From assembly GCF_014649995.1 (NCBI RefSeq), contig NZ_BMUC01000008.1, positions 287,097 through 351,096 on the forward strand: a stretch of DNA of 64,000 nt, written 5' to 3'. Below the pieces are notes generated by a model. The model saw only the letters and a list, made by a program, of their open reading frames with translations, made no database searches and was not told where the DNA came from. Position 1 is the first letter of the stretch; every line of letters starts with the position of its first letter. A program made the translations under genes and the position numbers. Positions 45,172 through 54,550 of this stretch are shown here, one piece after another. The DNA comes from Streptomyces griseoflavus (lineage in GTDB: Bacteria; Actinomycetota; Actinomycetes; Streptomycetales; Streptomycetaceae).

Positions 45172-46380
45172 TCACAACCGATGCGCCGCCCCCGTAGGCG
45201 TGGCCCCCCGCGTGTCCAGCAGCAGCTGGGCCTTCACCGACAGGCCCTGGAGGTCGTACGTGCGGTGCTGCTGGAGCAGGATCGTCAGGTCGGCCTCGGC
45301 GGCGGCCTCGTAGAGGGAGTCGGCACGGGGGACGGGACGGTCCAGGACGTTCCAGGACGGCACGTGAGGGTCGTGGTAGCTGACGGAGGCGCCCAGCTCC
45401 ATCAGCCGGACCGCGATCTCGTGCGCGGGGCTGCCCTGCTGGTCGGCGAGATCCGCCTTGTAGGTGACCCCGAGGAGCAGTACCCGTGCGCCCCGCGCGG
45501 ACTTGCCGTGCTCGTTGAGGAGCGCGGCGGCCCGCTGCACCACGTAGCGCGGCATGCGGCCGTTGACCTCCTGGGCCAGCTCCGCCATGCGCAGGGTGCG
45601 GCCCGCGTGGGCGGTGAGGTCCTGGGGGACGGCGTGGCCGCCGACGCCGGGGCCGGGGCGGAAGGCGTGGAAACCGAAGGGTTTGGTTTCCGCGCAGCGC
45701 AGGACGTCCCACAGGTCGATGCCCAGGTCGTGGCAGAGGGCGGCCATCTCGTTGACGAGGGCGATGTTCACGTGCCGGAAGTTGGTCTCCAGGAGCTGCA
45801 CGGTCTCCGCCTCGCGGGTGCCCCGCGCGCGCACCACCTTGTCGGTGAGCCGGCCGTAGAAGGCGGCGGCCGACTCGGTGCAGGCGGGGGTGAGGCCCCC
45901 GATGACCTTCGGGGTGTTGGCGGGGGTGAAGTCACGGTTGCCGGGGTCGACGCGGCTGGGGGAGTGGGCGAGGTGGAAGTCGCGCCCCGCGCGCAGGCCC
46001 GAACCCGACTCGAGCAGCCGCAGCAGCGGTCCCTCCGTCGTTCCCGGGGGCACGGGGGACTCCAGGATCACCGTGGTGTGCGGGCGCAGCCGGGCGGCGA
46101 GGGTGCGGGCGGCCGTCTCGACCTGGCCGAGGTCCAGCCCGCCGTCCTCGCCCGGCGGGGTCGGTGCGCAGATGACGGCGGTGCGCACGCGGCCCAGCTC
46201 GGCCGGGTTGGTGGTCGTCCGGAAGCCCTGCGCGAGCATGCGGCGCTGTTCCGCGGCGCTGAGGGAGCCGGGCTCGGGGCCGGTCCGGTAACCGACGGTG
46301 GGGATGCCGGCGGCGACGGCGGCCTGGGCCAGGGGCAGGCCGTACGGGCCGAGTCCGATGACGGCGAGATCTGCGGGCAT
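45172..46380 (-). CDS. UDP-glucose/UDP-ManNAc dehydrogenase-family protein lacking the catalytic Cys
   Basis: 402 residues. Overall architecture is a nucleotide-sugar dehydrogenase: N-terminal Rossmann AVIGLGPYGLPLA, CAPTPPGEDGGLDL, ILESPVPPGTTEGPL, LAHSPSRVDPGNRDF, central TNFRHVNIALVNEMAALCHDLGID, and C-terminal VLLLGVTYKADLADQQGSPAHEI. The active-site motif G-G-H-C-[IL]-P is here GPGVGGHAVPQDL, so the nucleophile is Ala250. Oxidation of a sugar C6 alcohol to a carboxylate through a thiohemiacetal therefore cannot proceed as usual. Residual roles may include binding, an aldehyde-level reaction, or a degenerate gene. Confidence 0.85.
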   Translation of the reverse strand: MPADLAVIGLGPYGLPLAQAAVAAGIPTVGYRTGPEPGSLSAAEQRRMLAQGFRTTTNPAELGRVRTAVICAPTPPGEDGGLDLGQVETAARTLAARLRPHTTVILESPVPPGTTEGPLLRLLESGSGLRAGRDFHLAHSPSRVDPGNRDFTPANTPKVIGGLTPACTESAAAFYGRLTDKVVRARGTREAETVQLLETNFRHVNIALVNEMAALCHDLGIDLWDVLRCAETKPFGFHAFRPGPGVGGHAVPQDLTAHAGRTLRMAELAQEVNGRMPRYVVQRAAALLNEHGKSARGARVLLLGVTYKADLADQQGSPAHEIAVRLMELGASVSYHDPHVPSWNVLDRPVPRADSLYEAAAEADLTILLQQHRTYDLQGLSVKAQLLLDTRGATPTGAAHRL

Positions 46381-46653
46381 GGCGTGGGCCGTCCTTCCCT
46401 ATATCCGGAGTGCGACAGGTGCGCAATCGCTGTGGACCGGAGAGGCGAGCGCAATGTCAGACTAGGAGTAAATATGACCGATATGTGGGATTGATCGGTT
46501 GGTTTTCGGTGAGTCGTTCCGCAGGCGTTGTCCACAGGGCGGAGTGCGTGGTGGCTGAAGTCGGACAGGCCGTTCAGAATCTGGGCATGAGGGTGGGGGA
46601 CCGGGCTTCGCCCGACGGGTGAGGCCGATGCGACCGATGAGCGGGAGGCAGCG

Positions 46654-48360
46654 GTGAGGACAGCCACACTGGGGCCGGCGCAGCGCGCCGAATCACTCGC
46701 GTCCATGGCCGAGCACGAACTGGACGTGCTGGTGGTGGGCGGCGGAGTGGTCGGTGCGGGCACGGCCCTCGACGCCGCGACACGCGGCCTGACCACGGGC
46801 CTGGTCGAGGCGCGTGACTGGGCGTCGGGCACCTCCAGCCGGTCCAGCAAGCTGATCCACGGCGGCCTGCGCTATCTGGAGATGCTCGACTTCGCACTCG
46901 TCCGGGAGGCGTTGAAGGAGCGCGGCCTGTTGCTGGAGAGGCTCGCTCCGCATCTCGTGCGGCCGGTGCCGTTCCTGTACCCGTTGCAGCACAAGGGGTG
47001 GGAGAGGCTGTACGCCGGAGCGGGCGTGGCGCTCTACGACACCATGGCGATGGCCCGCGGACACGGCCGGGGCCTGCCCGTGCACCGGCACCTGAGCCGT
47101 CGTCACGCCCTGCGTGTCGCCCCCTGCCTGAAGAAGGACGCGCTGGTCGGCGCCCTGCAGTACTACGACGCCCAGATGGACGACGCCCGTTTCGTGACGA
47201 ACCTCGTCCGCACGGCCGCGGCGTACGGCGCGAAGACCGCCAACGGTGCCCGGGTGACCGGGTTCCTGCGCGAGGGCGAACGGGTGGTCGGCGCCCGGGT
47301 GCGGGACGTCGAGGGCGGCGGCGAGTACGAGGTCCGCGCCAAGCAGGTGGTCAACGCCACCGGTGTGTGGACCGACGACACGCAGGCGATGGTCGGCGAG
47401 CGGGGACAGTTCCACGTCCGGGCCTCCAAGGGCATCCACCTGGTCGTCCCCAAGGACCGCATCCACTCCACCACCGGGCTCATCCTGCGCACCGAGAAGT
47501 CGGTCCTGTTCGTCATCCCCTGGGGCCGGCACTGGATAGTCGGCACCACCGACACCGACTGGGACCTCGACAAGGCGCATCCGGCCGCGTCCAGCGCGGA
47601 CATCGACTACCTCCTCGAACACGTGAACTCGGTGCTCGCGGTGCCGCTGACCCGGGACGACGTCGAAGGCGTGTACGCCGGTCTGCGGCCGCTGCTCTCC
47701 GGCGAGTCGGACGCCACCAGCAAGCTGTCCCGCGAGCACACGGTGGCCCACCCGGTGCCGGGCCTGGTCGTCGTGGCGGGCGGCAAGTACACGACGTACC
47801 GGGTGATGGCCAAGGACGCGGTGGACGCGGCGGTGCACGGACTCGACGTGCGCGTCGCCGGCTGCGTCACCGAGGAGACACCGCTGGTCGGCGCCGACGG
47901 CTACCACGCGTTGTGGAACGCCCGGGCACGGACGGCCGCGCGCACCGGACTGCATCCGGTACGGGTGGAGCACCTGCTCCAGCGGTACGGCACGCTGGCG
48001 GAGGAGGTCCTGGACCTGATCGCCTCCGACCCCTCGCTGGGCGAGCCCCTGAAGGCGGCCGACGACTATCTGCGCGCCGAGATCACCTATGCCGCCTCGC
48101 ACGAAGGGGCACGGCACCTGGACGACGTGCTGACCCGGCGCACCCGCATCTCGATCGAGACCTTCGACCGGGGGACGCGGTGCGCCCGTGAGGCCGCCGA
48201 GTTGATGGCGCCGGTCCTCGGCTGGGACGAGGGGCAGATCCAGCGCGAGGTGGAGCACTACGAGAAGCGGGTGGAGGCCGAACGCGAGTCCCAGCGGCAG
48301 CCCGACGACCTGACGGCGGACGCGGCGCGGCTGGGCGCACCGGACGTCGTGCCGCGGTGA
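46654..48360 (+). CDS. glpD: aerobic glycerol-3-phosphate dehydrogenase
   Basis: 568 residues from GTG 46654 with GGGAGG six bases upstream. FAD-binding motif VLVVGGGVVGAGTALDAATRG (about 25-45), the GTSSRSSKLIHGGLRYLE FAD-linked GlpD signature, NATGVWTDD, the substrate region RTEKSVLFVIPWGRHWIVGTTDTDWD, GLRPLL and GGKYTTYRVMAKDAVD, then a C-terminal helical domain. It oxidises glycerol-3-phosphate to dihydroxyacetone phosphate at the membrane, passing electrons to menaquinone. No glycerol kinase or facilitator gene is adjacent. Confidence 0.95.
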   Translation: MRTATLGPAQRAESLASMAEHELDVLVVGGGVVGAGTALDAATRGLTTGLVEARDWASGTSSRSSKLIHGGLRYLEMLDFALVREALKERGLLLERLAPHLVRPVPFLYPLQHKGWERLYAGAGVALYDTMAMARGHGRGLPVHRHLSRRHALRVAPCLKKDALVGALQYYDAQMDDARFVTNLVRTAAAYGAKTANGARVTGFLREGERVVGARVRDVEGGGEYEVRAKQVVNATGVWTDDTQAMVGERGQFHVRASKGIHLVVPKDRIHSTTGLILRTEKSVLFVIPWGRHWIVGTTDTDWDLDKAHPAASSADIDYLLEHVNSVLAVPLTRDDVEGVYAGLRPLLSGESDATSKLSREHTVAHPVPGLVVVAGGKYTTYRVMAKDAVDAAVHGLDVRVAGCVTEETPLVGADGYHALWNARARTAARTGLHPVRVEHLLQRYGTLAEEVLDLIASDPSLGEPLKAADDYLRAEITYAASHEGARHLDDVLTRRTRISIETFDRGTRCAREAAELMAPVLGWDEGQIQREVEHYEKRVEAERESQRQPDDLTADAARLGAPDVVPR

Positions 48361-48482
48361 CCGTGCCGCCCGTCGCGGTGACGTCGCAGCCGTGCCGGCC
48401 GTAGCGGGGCCGTCGTCGCAGCCGTGTCGCCCGTTGCGGTGCCCTCCGCAACCGTGGCGCCCGTGGCCGTGGCCTCCCGTGA
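48361..48482. repeat. imperfect 30-bp tandem repeats after glpD
   Basis: Four units of 29-32 bp begin CCGTG[CTG]CGCCCGT or CCGTGCCGGCCGT at 48361, 48390, 48422 and 48452. They begin exactly at the base after the glpD stop. No stable long hairpin is obvious. Confidence 0.65.
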
Positions 48483-48552
48483 CCGGTGGGGCGGCCGCGA
48501 ATCACTCGAACGGGTGGCGCACACCGGGATCTCCGTTCGGAACCCGGCCGTT

Positions 48553-49596
48553 CTACGGGGTGCGGGGGCAGAACTCGGCCGCGAGCACCGCGGACTCGAG
48601 ACCGGGATCCGCGATCGCGTCCGTGTTCACCCGGAAGGTGAGGACACGCCGGCCGTCGACCGTGCCCGCGGTGCGCACGTAGCTGCCGGAGATGCGGCCG
48701 TTGTGTCCCCACACGGTGGTGCCGCACGGAAGCGTCACAGGGAACAGCCCCATGCCGTACGAGCCGTGTGCGGTGCGGGTGTCGAGCATCTCGCGCATCC
48801 GGCGCGGGGGCAGCAGTTCACCGCCGAACAGGGCCGAGTAGAAGCGGTCCAGGTCGGCGAGCGTGGTCACCAACTCGCCCGCGGCGCCGGCCACCCGCGG
48901 GTCGAGTCGGGTGACGTCGGTGCCGTCGGCGGCGTAGGAGCGGCCGTGCGGCCGGGGCAGAGCGGTGCGGGAGCCCGGGAAGGAGGTGCCCTTCAACCCC
49001 AGTGGAGTGATGACACGGCGCTCGGTCTCGTCGGCGTAGGAGCGGCCGGTGACGTGTTCGACGATCAGGCCGAGCAGAACGTAGTTGGTGTTCGAGTAGG
49101 CGAAGCGGCCGGGGGCGGCCGGGGGGTGGGTGAGTGCGATGCGTACGGCCTGAAGGGGCGTGACCGGGACGGAGCCTCGCGTGTCCGTGGCGAAGTCGTG
49201 GAGGCCGCTGGTGTGGGTGAGCAGGGAGCGCAGGGTCAGCGCGCGGCCGTCGTTGCCGGCTCCCCGCACCAGGCCGGGCAGGTGCCTCTCCACGGAGTCG
49301 GACAGCGACAGGCGTCTTTCCTCGGCCAGTTGAAGGACGACCGTGGCGATGAACGTCTTGGTGATGCTGCCGGCGCGGAAGTGGTCCGCACGGGCGATGC
49401 CGGAGCCGGCCCGGGCATGCCGACGGCCCGTCACGTCCGAGGCCAGCAGCGCCGCGGCAGGGGCGCCACCCCGCGTGACCAGCAGCGGAAGCACAGCTCC
49501 CGCGGACGGGATCGCGGGAGCCGGGGAGGCGGCCGGGGCCAGGGCGAGCAGGGCCAGGGACACAGGAAGGGCCAGTAGGGTCCGAAGCGGCGGCAT
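48553..49596 (-). CDS. secreted serine hydrolase, beta-lactamase class C/DD-peptidase type
   Basis: 347 residues. A signal peptide (TLLALPVSLALLALAPAASPAPA) is followed by a beta-lactamase-family domain with the S-x-x-K motif SITK (FRAGSITKTFIATVVLQLAEE), the Y-x-N motif YSNTNYVLLGLIVEHVTG, and HNG in WGHNGRISGSY as the third box. Length and the LTLRSLLTHTSGL segment fit the large esterase/DD-carboxypeptidase group. It may act on peptidoglycan peptides or small esters; no resistance role is implied. Confidence 0.9.
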   Translation of the reverse strand: MPPLRTLLALPVSLALLALAPAASPAPAIPSAGAVLPLLVTRGGAPAAALLASDVTGRRHARAGSGIARADHFRAGSITKTFIATVVLQLAEERRLSLSDSVERHLPGLVRGAGNDGRALTLRSLLTHTSGLHDFATDTRGSVPVTPLQAVRIALTHPPAAPGRFAYSNTNYVLLGLIVEHVTGRSYADETERRVITPLGLKGTSFPGSRTALPRPHGRSYAADGTDVTRLDPRVAGAAGELVTTLADLDRFYSALFGGELLPPRRMREMLDTRTAHGSYGMGLFPVTLPCGTTVWGHNGRISGSYVRTAGTVDGRRVLTFRVNTDAIADPGLESAVLAAEFCPRTP

Positions 49597-49767
49597 CCCG
49601 GCTCCTTCCTCGTCGGGACGCCATCATGCAGGGCCGGGGAACGCACCCTCCGGCCGGGCTCCCCGCGCGCCGGGTCCGGCGCGCGGACAGAGGCACCCTG
49701 GGCGTCGGGCACTTGTCGGGTGAGGGACAATGAAGGCTCTGTCAGGGCGGGTTGCATGAGGGGACGC

Positions 49768-51774
49768 ATGTCGGAGGCGGAGCGGGCGGGGACATCCCGT
49801 CAGGACAAGAGCGCACGTCTCCTCGCCGGGCGGTACCGGCTGGGAGACGTGCTCGGCCGCGGCGGCATGGGGACGGTGTGGCGTGCCCAGGACGAGACCC
49901 TGGGGAGAACCGTCGCCGTCAAGGAGCTCCGCTTCCCGTCGAGCATCGACGAGGAGGAGAAGCGCCGGCTCATCACGCGAACGCTGCGCGAGGCCAAGGC
50001 GATCGCCCGGATCCGCAACACCAGCGCCGTGACCGTCTACGACGTGGTGCAGGAGGACGACCGGCCCTGGATCGTCATGGAACTCGTCGAGGGCAAGTCG
50101 CTCGCCGAGGCCATCCGGGAGGACGGCCTGCTGGAGCCGCGGCGTGCCGCCGAGGTCGGCCTCGCCGTGCTCGACGTGCTGCGTTCCGCGCACCGTGAGG
50201 GCATCCTGCACCGTGACGTGAAGCCGTCCAACGTACTGATCGCCGAGGACGGCCGGGTCGTACTCACCGACTTCGGCATCGCCCAGGTCGAGGGCGACCC
50301 CTCCATCACCTCCACGGGCATGCTGGTCGGCGCTCCCTCCTACATCTCCCCCGAGCGGGCGCGCGGGCACAAGCCCGGGCCGGCCGCCGACCTCTGGTCG
50401 CTCGGCGGGCTGCTCTACGCGGCGGTGGAGGGCACACCGCCGTACGACAAGGGCTCCGCCATCGCGACGCTCACCGCGGTGATGACCGAACCGCTGGAGG
50501 AGCCGAAGAACGCGGGTCCGCTCCGGGACGTCATCCACGGGCTGCTCACCAAGGACCCCGCCCAGCGGCTCGACGACCGCGGCGCCCGCGTCCTGCTGAA
50601 CGCGGTCGTCAACGCGCCCGACCCCAAGGAGGCCGAGCCGGAACCGGCGGACGCCACGAAGGTCGTGCCGCTGCCCGAGCAGCCCGGTGAACGCGACGCC
50701 GGGAGCAAGCGGGGCGAGGAGGCGGGGGAGAGACTGCGGGGCGCGCTGCGCTCCGTGCGGAAGGCCGCGGTGGCGGCGGGCTCGGCGGGTGCCGCCGCGG
50801 CGGCCCGCGCCAAGTCCGGCAGCGGCGACGCCGCTTCGGAGCCCGGGCCGGCCACCGGCACCCCCGCGGCCGGGGCGGACCCTTCCTCCTCCGCGTCCGC
50901 CACCGGCCCGGCGGCCGCGCCGGGTGCGCAGGGCACCGCGGGGCAGAAGCCGGGGACCGGTGGACGCAGCTCCGGCTGGCCCGTGATGACGCCGCCGGAC
51001 CTGCCGGCCCGGCCGGCGCCGAGGGCGTCGCTCACCGACGTGGTGCCGCGGCGGACCCTGGTGGCGATCGCGGTGGTCGCGGTCCTCGTCGTGCTCGGCA
51101 TCGTGCTGACCGTTCTGCTCACCGGCGGTGACGACGAGGGCGGAGAGGGCGCGAAGGGCGGTGGCGACCGGACCGCCGTCTCCCAGGAACCGACCGGCGA
51201 CACCAAGAGCGACGAGAGCGACGGCACCCACACCGACGGGCAGGGGACCGGACCGTCGGCCACGGAAACGGGAGCGGGCACGGCCGCCCCGGACGCCGGT
51301 GCCGGCGAGAGCGGCGACCCGGCCGGCGACGGCGGCGCCACGACGGAGAAGCAGACGCACAAGGGGAGCCAGGGGTATTCGATCGGGCTGCCCGAGGGGT
51401 GGAAGTTCCAGTCGTCGGGAGCGGCCGGGGACCGGTTCACCGGGCCCGACGGGCAGAAGCTGCTCATCGGCTGGACGACCACACCCAAGGACGACCCGGT
51501 CGCGGACTGGAAGAACCAGGAGCGCAGCATGGTGCGCTCCCAGTACCGGCGCATCAGCATCGAGGCCGTGGAGTACCGGGGCTGGAAGACGGCCGACTGG
51601 GAGTTCACCTACGTGGCGGACGGGACCACGTTCCGGTCCGTCGACCGCGGGACCGTCGTGAGCGACCGGCTCGGGTACGGGCTGATGTACACGGCCAAGG
51701 CCGGCCAGTGGGACAGCGACCTGCGCAAGGACACCTGGCGGACCCTGACCGAGACGTTCCGCCCGAAGGCCTGA
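49768..51774 (+). CDS. membrane Ser/Thr protein kinase 1 of 5
   Basis: 668 residues from ATG 49768 (GAGGGG upstream; GTG 49720 and ATG 49756 also in frame). The kinase domain at about 20-285 has LGRGGMGTVWRA, AVKEL with Lys52, HRDVKPSN, DFGIA and SPERARG. A 150-residue Ala/Pro/Ser juxtamembrane linker, one membrane helix (TLVAIAVVAVLVVLGIVLTVLL, about 430-452) and an extracellular Thr/Asp-rich region lead to a C-terminal domain (YSIGLPEGWKFQSSGAAGDRF) that recurs in the neighbouring kinases and may be a sensor. No PASTA repeats. Confidence 0.92.
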   Translation: MSEAERAGTSRQDKSARLLAGRYRLGDVLGRGGMGTVWRAQDETLGRTVAVKELRFPSSIDEEEKRRLITRTLREAKAIARIRNTSAVTVYDVVQEDDRPWIVMELVEGKSLAEAIREDGLLEPRRAAEVGLAVLDVLRSAHREGILHRDVKPSNVLIAEDGRVVLTDFGIAQVEGDPSITSTGMLVGAPSYISPERARGHKPGPAADLWSLGGLLYAAVEGTPPYDKGSAIATLTAVMTEPLEEPKNAGPLRDVIHGLLTKDPAQRLDDRGARVLLNAVVNAPDPKEAEPEPADATKVVPLPEQPGERDAGSKRGEEAGERLRGALRSVRKAAVAAGSAGAAAAARAKSGSGDAASEPGPATGTPAAGADPSSSASATGPAAAPGAQGTAGQKPGTGGRSSGWPVMTPPDLPARPAPRASLTDVVPRRTLVAIAVVAVLVVLGIVLTVLLTGGDDEGGEGAKGGGDRTAVSQEPTGDTKSDESDGTHTDGQGTGPSATETGAGTAAPDAGAGESGDPAGDGGATTEKQTHKGSQGYSIGLPEGWKFQSSGAAGDRFTGPDGQKLLIGWTTTPKDDPVADWKNQERSMVRSQYRRISIEAVEYRGWKTADWEFTYVADGTTFRSVDRGTVVSDRLGYGLMYTAKAGQWDSDLRKDTWRTLTETFRPKA

Positions 51775-51928
51775 ACACGAACGGTTGCCGGAAAGGGCTG
51801 CCAGATGTGGACATCCCCTCTCTGCGGGTTGCCTCCGGCACGTATCGTGAGTGCTTGCGGACCGTACGAAGCCGGAACGGCCCGCGAGACGAACGGAACT
51901 GACCGACCGTAGAACCGGGGGAGGCATC

Positions 51929-54400
51929 GTGGACGACTATGCGGGACGGGTTCTCGCCGACCGCTACCGCCTGCCGCTGCCTCCCTCCGACGAGTACGAG
52001 CTGACCGAGACCCGCGCCTTCGACACCTACAGCGGGCAGGAGGTCCTGGTCCGGCAGGTCCCGCTGCCGGAGGTCGTCGAGGCCGAGGTGCTCGACGCCG
52101 AGGGACTGCCCGACGGGTTCACCGCCCGTGACGGAACCGCACGGCGTGGCGGCCCCGGGACCGGCGGGGCGCGCGCCGGTATCCGGCGGCCCGCCGACCC
52201 GGTGGTGCGGCGCGCGGTCGAGGCCGCGCAGGCGGCGGCCGCCATCCCCGACCATCCGCGCCTGGACCAGGTCTTCGACGTGTTCGCGGAGGGCGGTTCG
52301 CTGTGGATCGTCAGCGAACTCGTGGCCGCCCGTCCGCTGGCCGCCCTGCTCGCCGAGAAGCCGCTGTCCCCCTACCGGGCGGCGGAGGTCGCCTCGGAGG
52401 TCCTGACGGCCCTGCGGGTGCTGCACTCGCACGGCTGGGTGCACCGCAACATCACCGCGCGCACGGTGCTCGTCTGCGACGACGGCCGGGTCATGCTGAC
52501 CGGTCTCGCGGTCGGCGCGGCCGAGGAGGCACTGTGCGGCTACGACCCGGTGCCCGCCCCGGAGCCGGCGCCTGACGGGGGCGCCGTCGAGGCCCTGCAC
52601 CCGTCGCCGGACGCGGGACGCGGCCCGTCCTGGCCGCCCGGGTTCGCCCGCGAACCGGACGCCGACCCCGACGCCGCGCGCCGGGCCGCCATCGAGGCGC
52701 GGGCCGGCCGGCTGCCCGGCGGCGGCGCGGCCACGCCGGGTGGTCTCACCCCCGCCGCGGCCCCCAAGGCGCTCGACAGCGCGGGAGACGTGCGCGCCGC
52801 CCGTGCGGGCGCGATCGCCGCGTACCGGGCGGGGACCCGTGCCGCCGCCCGTGTGCAGGAGGCCCAGCAGGGAGGCCGTACGGCGCTGCCCGGCGCCCGT
52901 CCCGCACCCGAGGACGACGGCCCGCCGCGCGCCGTCCCCCCGGGACAGATAGCCGACCCCTACGGCGTCGCCGCCGCCCGGCCCGCCGTCACGCCCCGCA
53001 CCGGCCCCGCGGGCCCCGGCGGCCTCGTCGAACTCCCGCCCGGCCCCGCGGGCCCCGGCGCGCTCGAAGCGGCCGCGGGACCCGGCGCGGCCGCCCCGCC
53101 CGCCCGTTGGGACGACCTGGTGGAGCACGCCCCCGCCCGCCGGGGCCCCACCACGGCGCTGGCCGCGGAGCGGGCGCGCCAGGCGCGCATGGCCGTCGTC
53201 GGAGCCGTGACCGAGCGCTGGGCGCCGGAGCAGGCCGGCCCCGTGCACGAGAACTGGCGGCTGGCCGCGCCCATCGGGCCCGCCACCGACCTGTGGGCGC
53301 TGGGCTCCCTGCTGTTCCGGGCCGTACAGGGACACGCGGCCTACCCGGAGGATTCGACGGCCGAGCTGGTGCAGATGGTGTGCGCCGAGCCGCCCGCCTT
53401 CGCCGAGGAGTGCGGGCCGCTCCGGCCGGTCGTGGAGTCGCTGCTGCGTCAGGACCCCACCGAGCGGCCCGACTTCGAAGAGCTGCGCGGCTGGCTGCGC
53501 TCCCTGGTGCGGTCGGCGCCCGAGCCCGAGGCCGGCGTGCACGTGATAAGCGCACCCCCCGCCGAGACCAGCCGGCTGCCGGTCATACGACGCCGGGGCG
53601 AGCTGGTGCGCCGGCGCCGCGCCGGACTCCCGGCGCACCACGGACGGCACAAGCGGGCCAGGAAGCCGGCCGGTTCCCCGCGCCGGCTCGGCCGCACCCT
53701 GCTCCTGCTGGTCCTGCTCGCCATGGCGGCGGCGATCGCGTACGCCGTGCTGTTCATGCCGAAGTCCGGCGAGCGGAATCCGGGCGCGACCGACCGTACC
53801 GGCGCCACGGGCGAGGTCAGCGGCGCGCCGAACCCGCCGGACGCCGGGCAGAACTCGCCGGAGCCCGGGGACGGCCCCGGGGACACCCCGAAGAGCAGCC
53901 CCGGGGAGTCGGCCGCCGACAAGGAGACCCAGACCACCGGACCCGAGGTCGCCGACGGCTTCACCCTGCGCGAGGACCCGGAGGGTTTCCGGGTCGCGGT
54001 CGCCGAGAACTGGCAGCGCACCGGGAAGAACGGCAGCGGTCAAGTCGTCTACTCACGCGGCGGATTCGAGCTCATCGTCGTCCCCGGACGGGACAGCGCC
54101 GCGCAGTTCGGCAGCGACCCCATGGCCTACCAGCGGGACGACGAACGGGAACTCCAGCCCTACCGGGACTCCAGCTGGGCCACCTCCACCGGCCTGAAGA
54201 CCATCGAGGTGGGCGGACGGACCATGGCCGAGGGCCAGTTCACCTGGACCGGCGGCAAGGGCGAGCTGTACGTGCGTAACCTCGCGGCACTCATCGACGG
54301 CCGCTACCACGTCGTGCAGGTGCGCGGTCCGGAGGCCGAACGGGACGAGGTGACACGGCTGTACGAGCAGGCCGCGGCGACCTACCGCTACACCGGCTGA
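51929..54400 (+). CDS. membrane pseudokinase, Ser/Thr kinase family (2 of 5)
   Basis: 823 residues from GTG 51929 with GGGGGAGG upstream. The fold is a Ser/Thr kinase but key residues are lost: no Gly-rich loop, Arg42 (VLVRQV) at the ATP-binding Lys, HRNITARTVLV with Asn174 for the catalytic Asp, and LTGLAVG (Gly192) instead of DFG. An Ala/Pro-rich insert of about 230 residues separates this from PATDLWALGSLLFRAVQG, the F-helix region. A membrane helix (TLLLLVLLAMAAAIAYAVLF) and an extracellular domain (FTLREDPEGFRVAVAENW) follow, similar to those of the adjacent kinases. Probably a catalytically silent partner. Confidence 0.88.
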   Translation: MDDYAGRVLADRYRLPLPPSDEYELTETRAFDTYSGQEVLVRQVPLPEVVEAEVLDAEGLPDGFTARDGTARRGGPGTGGARAGIRRPADPVVRRAVEAAQAAAAIPDHPRLDQVFDVFAEGGSLWIVSELVAARPLAALLAEKPLSPYRAAEVASEVLTALRVLHSHGWVHRNITARTVLVCDDGRVMLTGLAVGAAEEALCGYDPVPAPEPAPDGGAVEALHPSPDAGRGPSWPPGFAREPDADPDAARRAAIEARAGRLPGGGAATPGGLTPAAAPKALDSAGDVRAARAGAIAAYRAGTRAAARVQEAQQGGRTALPGARPAPEDDGPPRAVPPGQIADPYGVAAARPAVTPRTGPAGPGGLVELPPGPAGPGALEAAAGPGAAAPPARWDDLVEHAPARRGPTTALAAERARQARMAVVGAVTERWAPEQAGPVHENWRLAAPIGPATDLWALGSLLFRAVQGHAAYPEDSTAELVQMVCAEPPAFAEECGPLRPVVESLLRQDPTERPDFEELRGWLRSLVRSAPEPEAGVHVISAPPAETSRLPVIRRRGELVRRRRAGLPAHHGRHKRARKPAGSPRRLGRTLLLLVLLAMAAAIAYAVLFMPKSGERNPGATDRTGATGEVSGAPNPPDAGQNSPEPGDGPGDTPKSSPGESAADKETQTTGPEVADGFTLREDPEGFRVAVAENWQRTGKNGSGQVVYSRGGFELIVVPGRDSAAQFGSDPMAYQRDDERELQPYRDSSWATSTGLKTIEVGGRTMAEGQFTWTGGKGELYVRNLAALIDGRYHVVQVRGPEAERDEVTRLYEQAAATYRYTG

Positions 54401-54550
54401 ACCGCGGGCGCCACGCAGGCGAGGGCGTTCTGGTTGCCTCCCGGGCCGATCAGCGACAACCATCACAGTGCGGTCTCCATGGCATGTCGTCGGTTCCCAG
54501 GATGGTCCGGGGTACTTACCCTGAGCCTGTCAAGACCATTGCGGGGCAAC

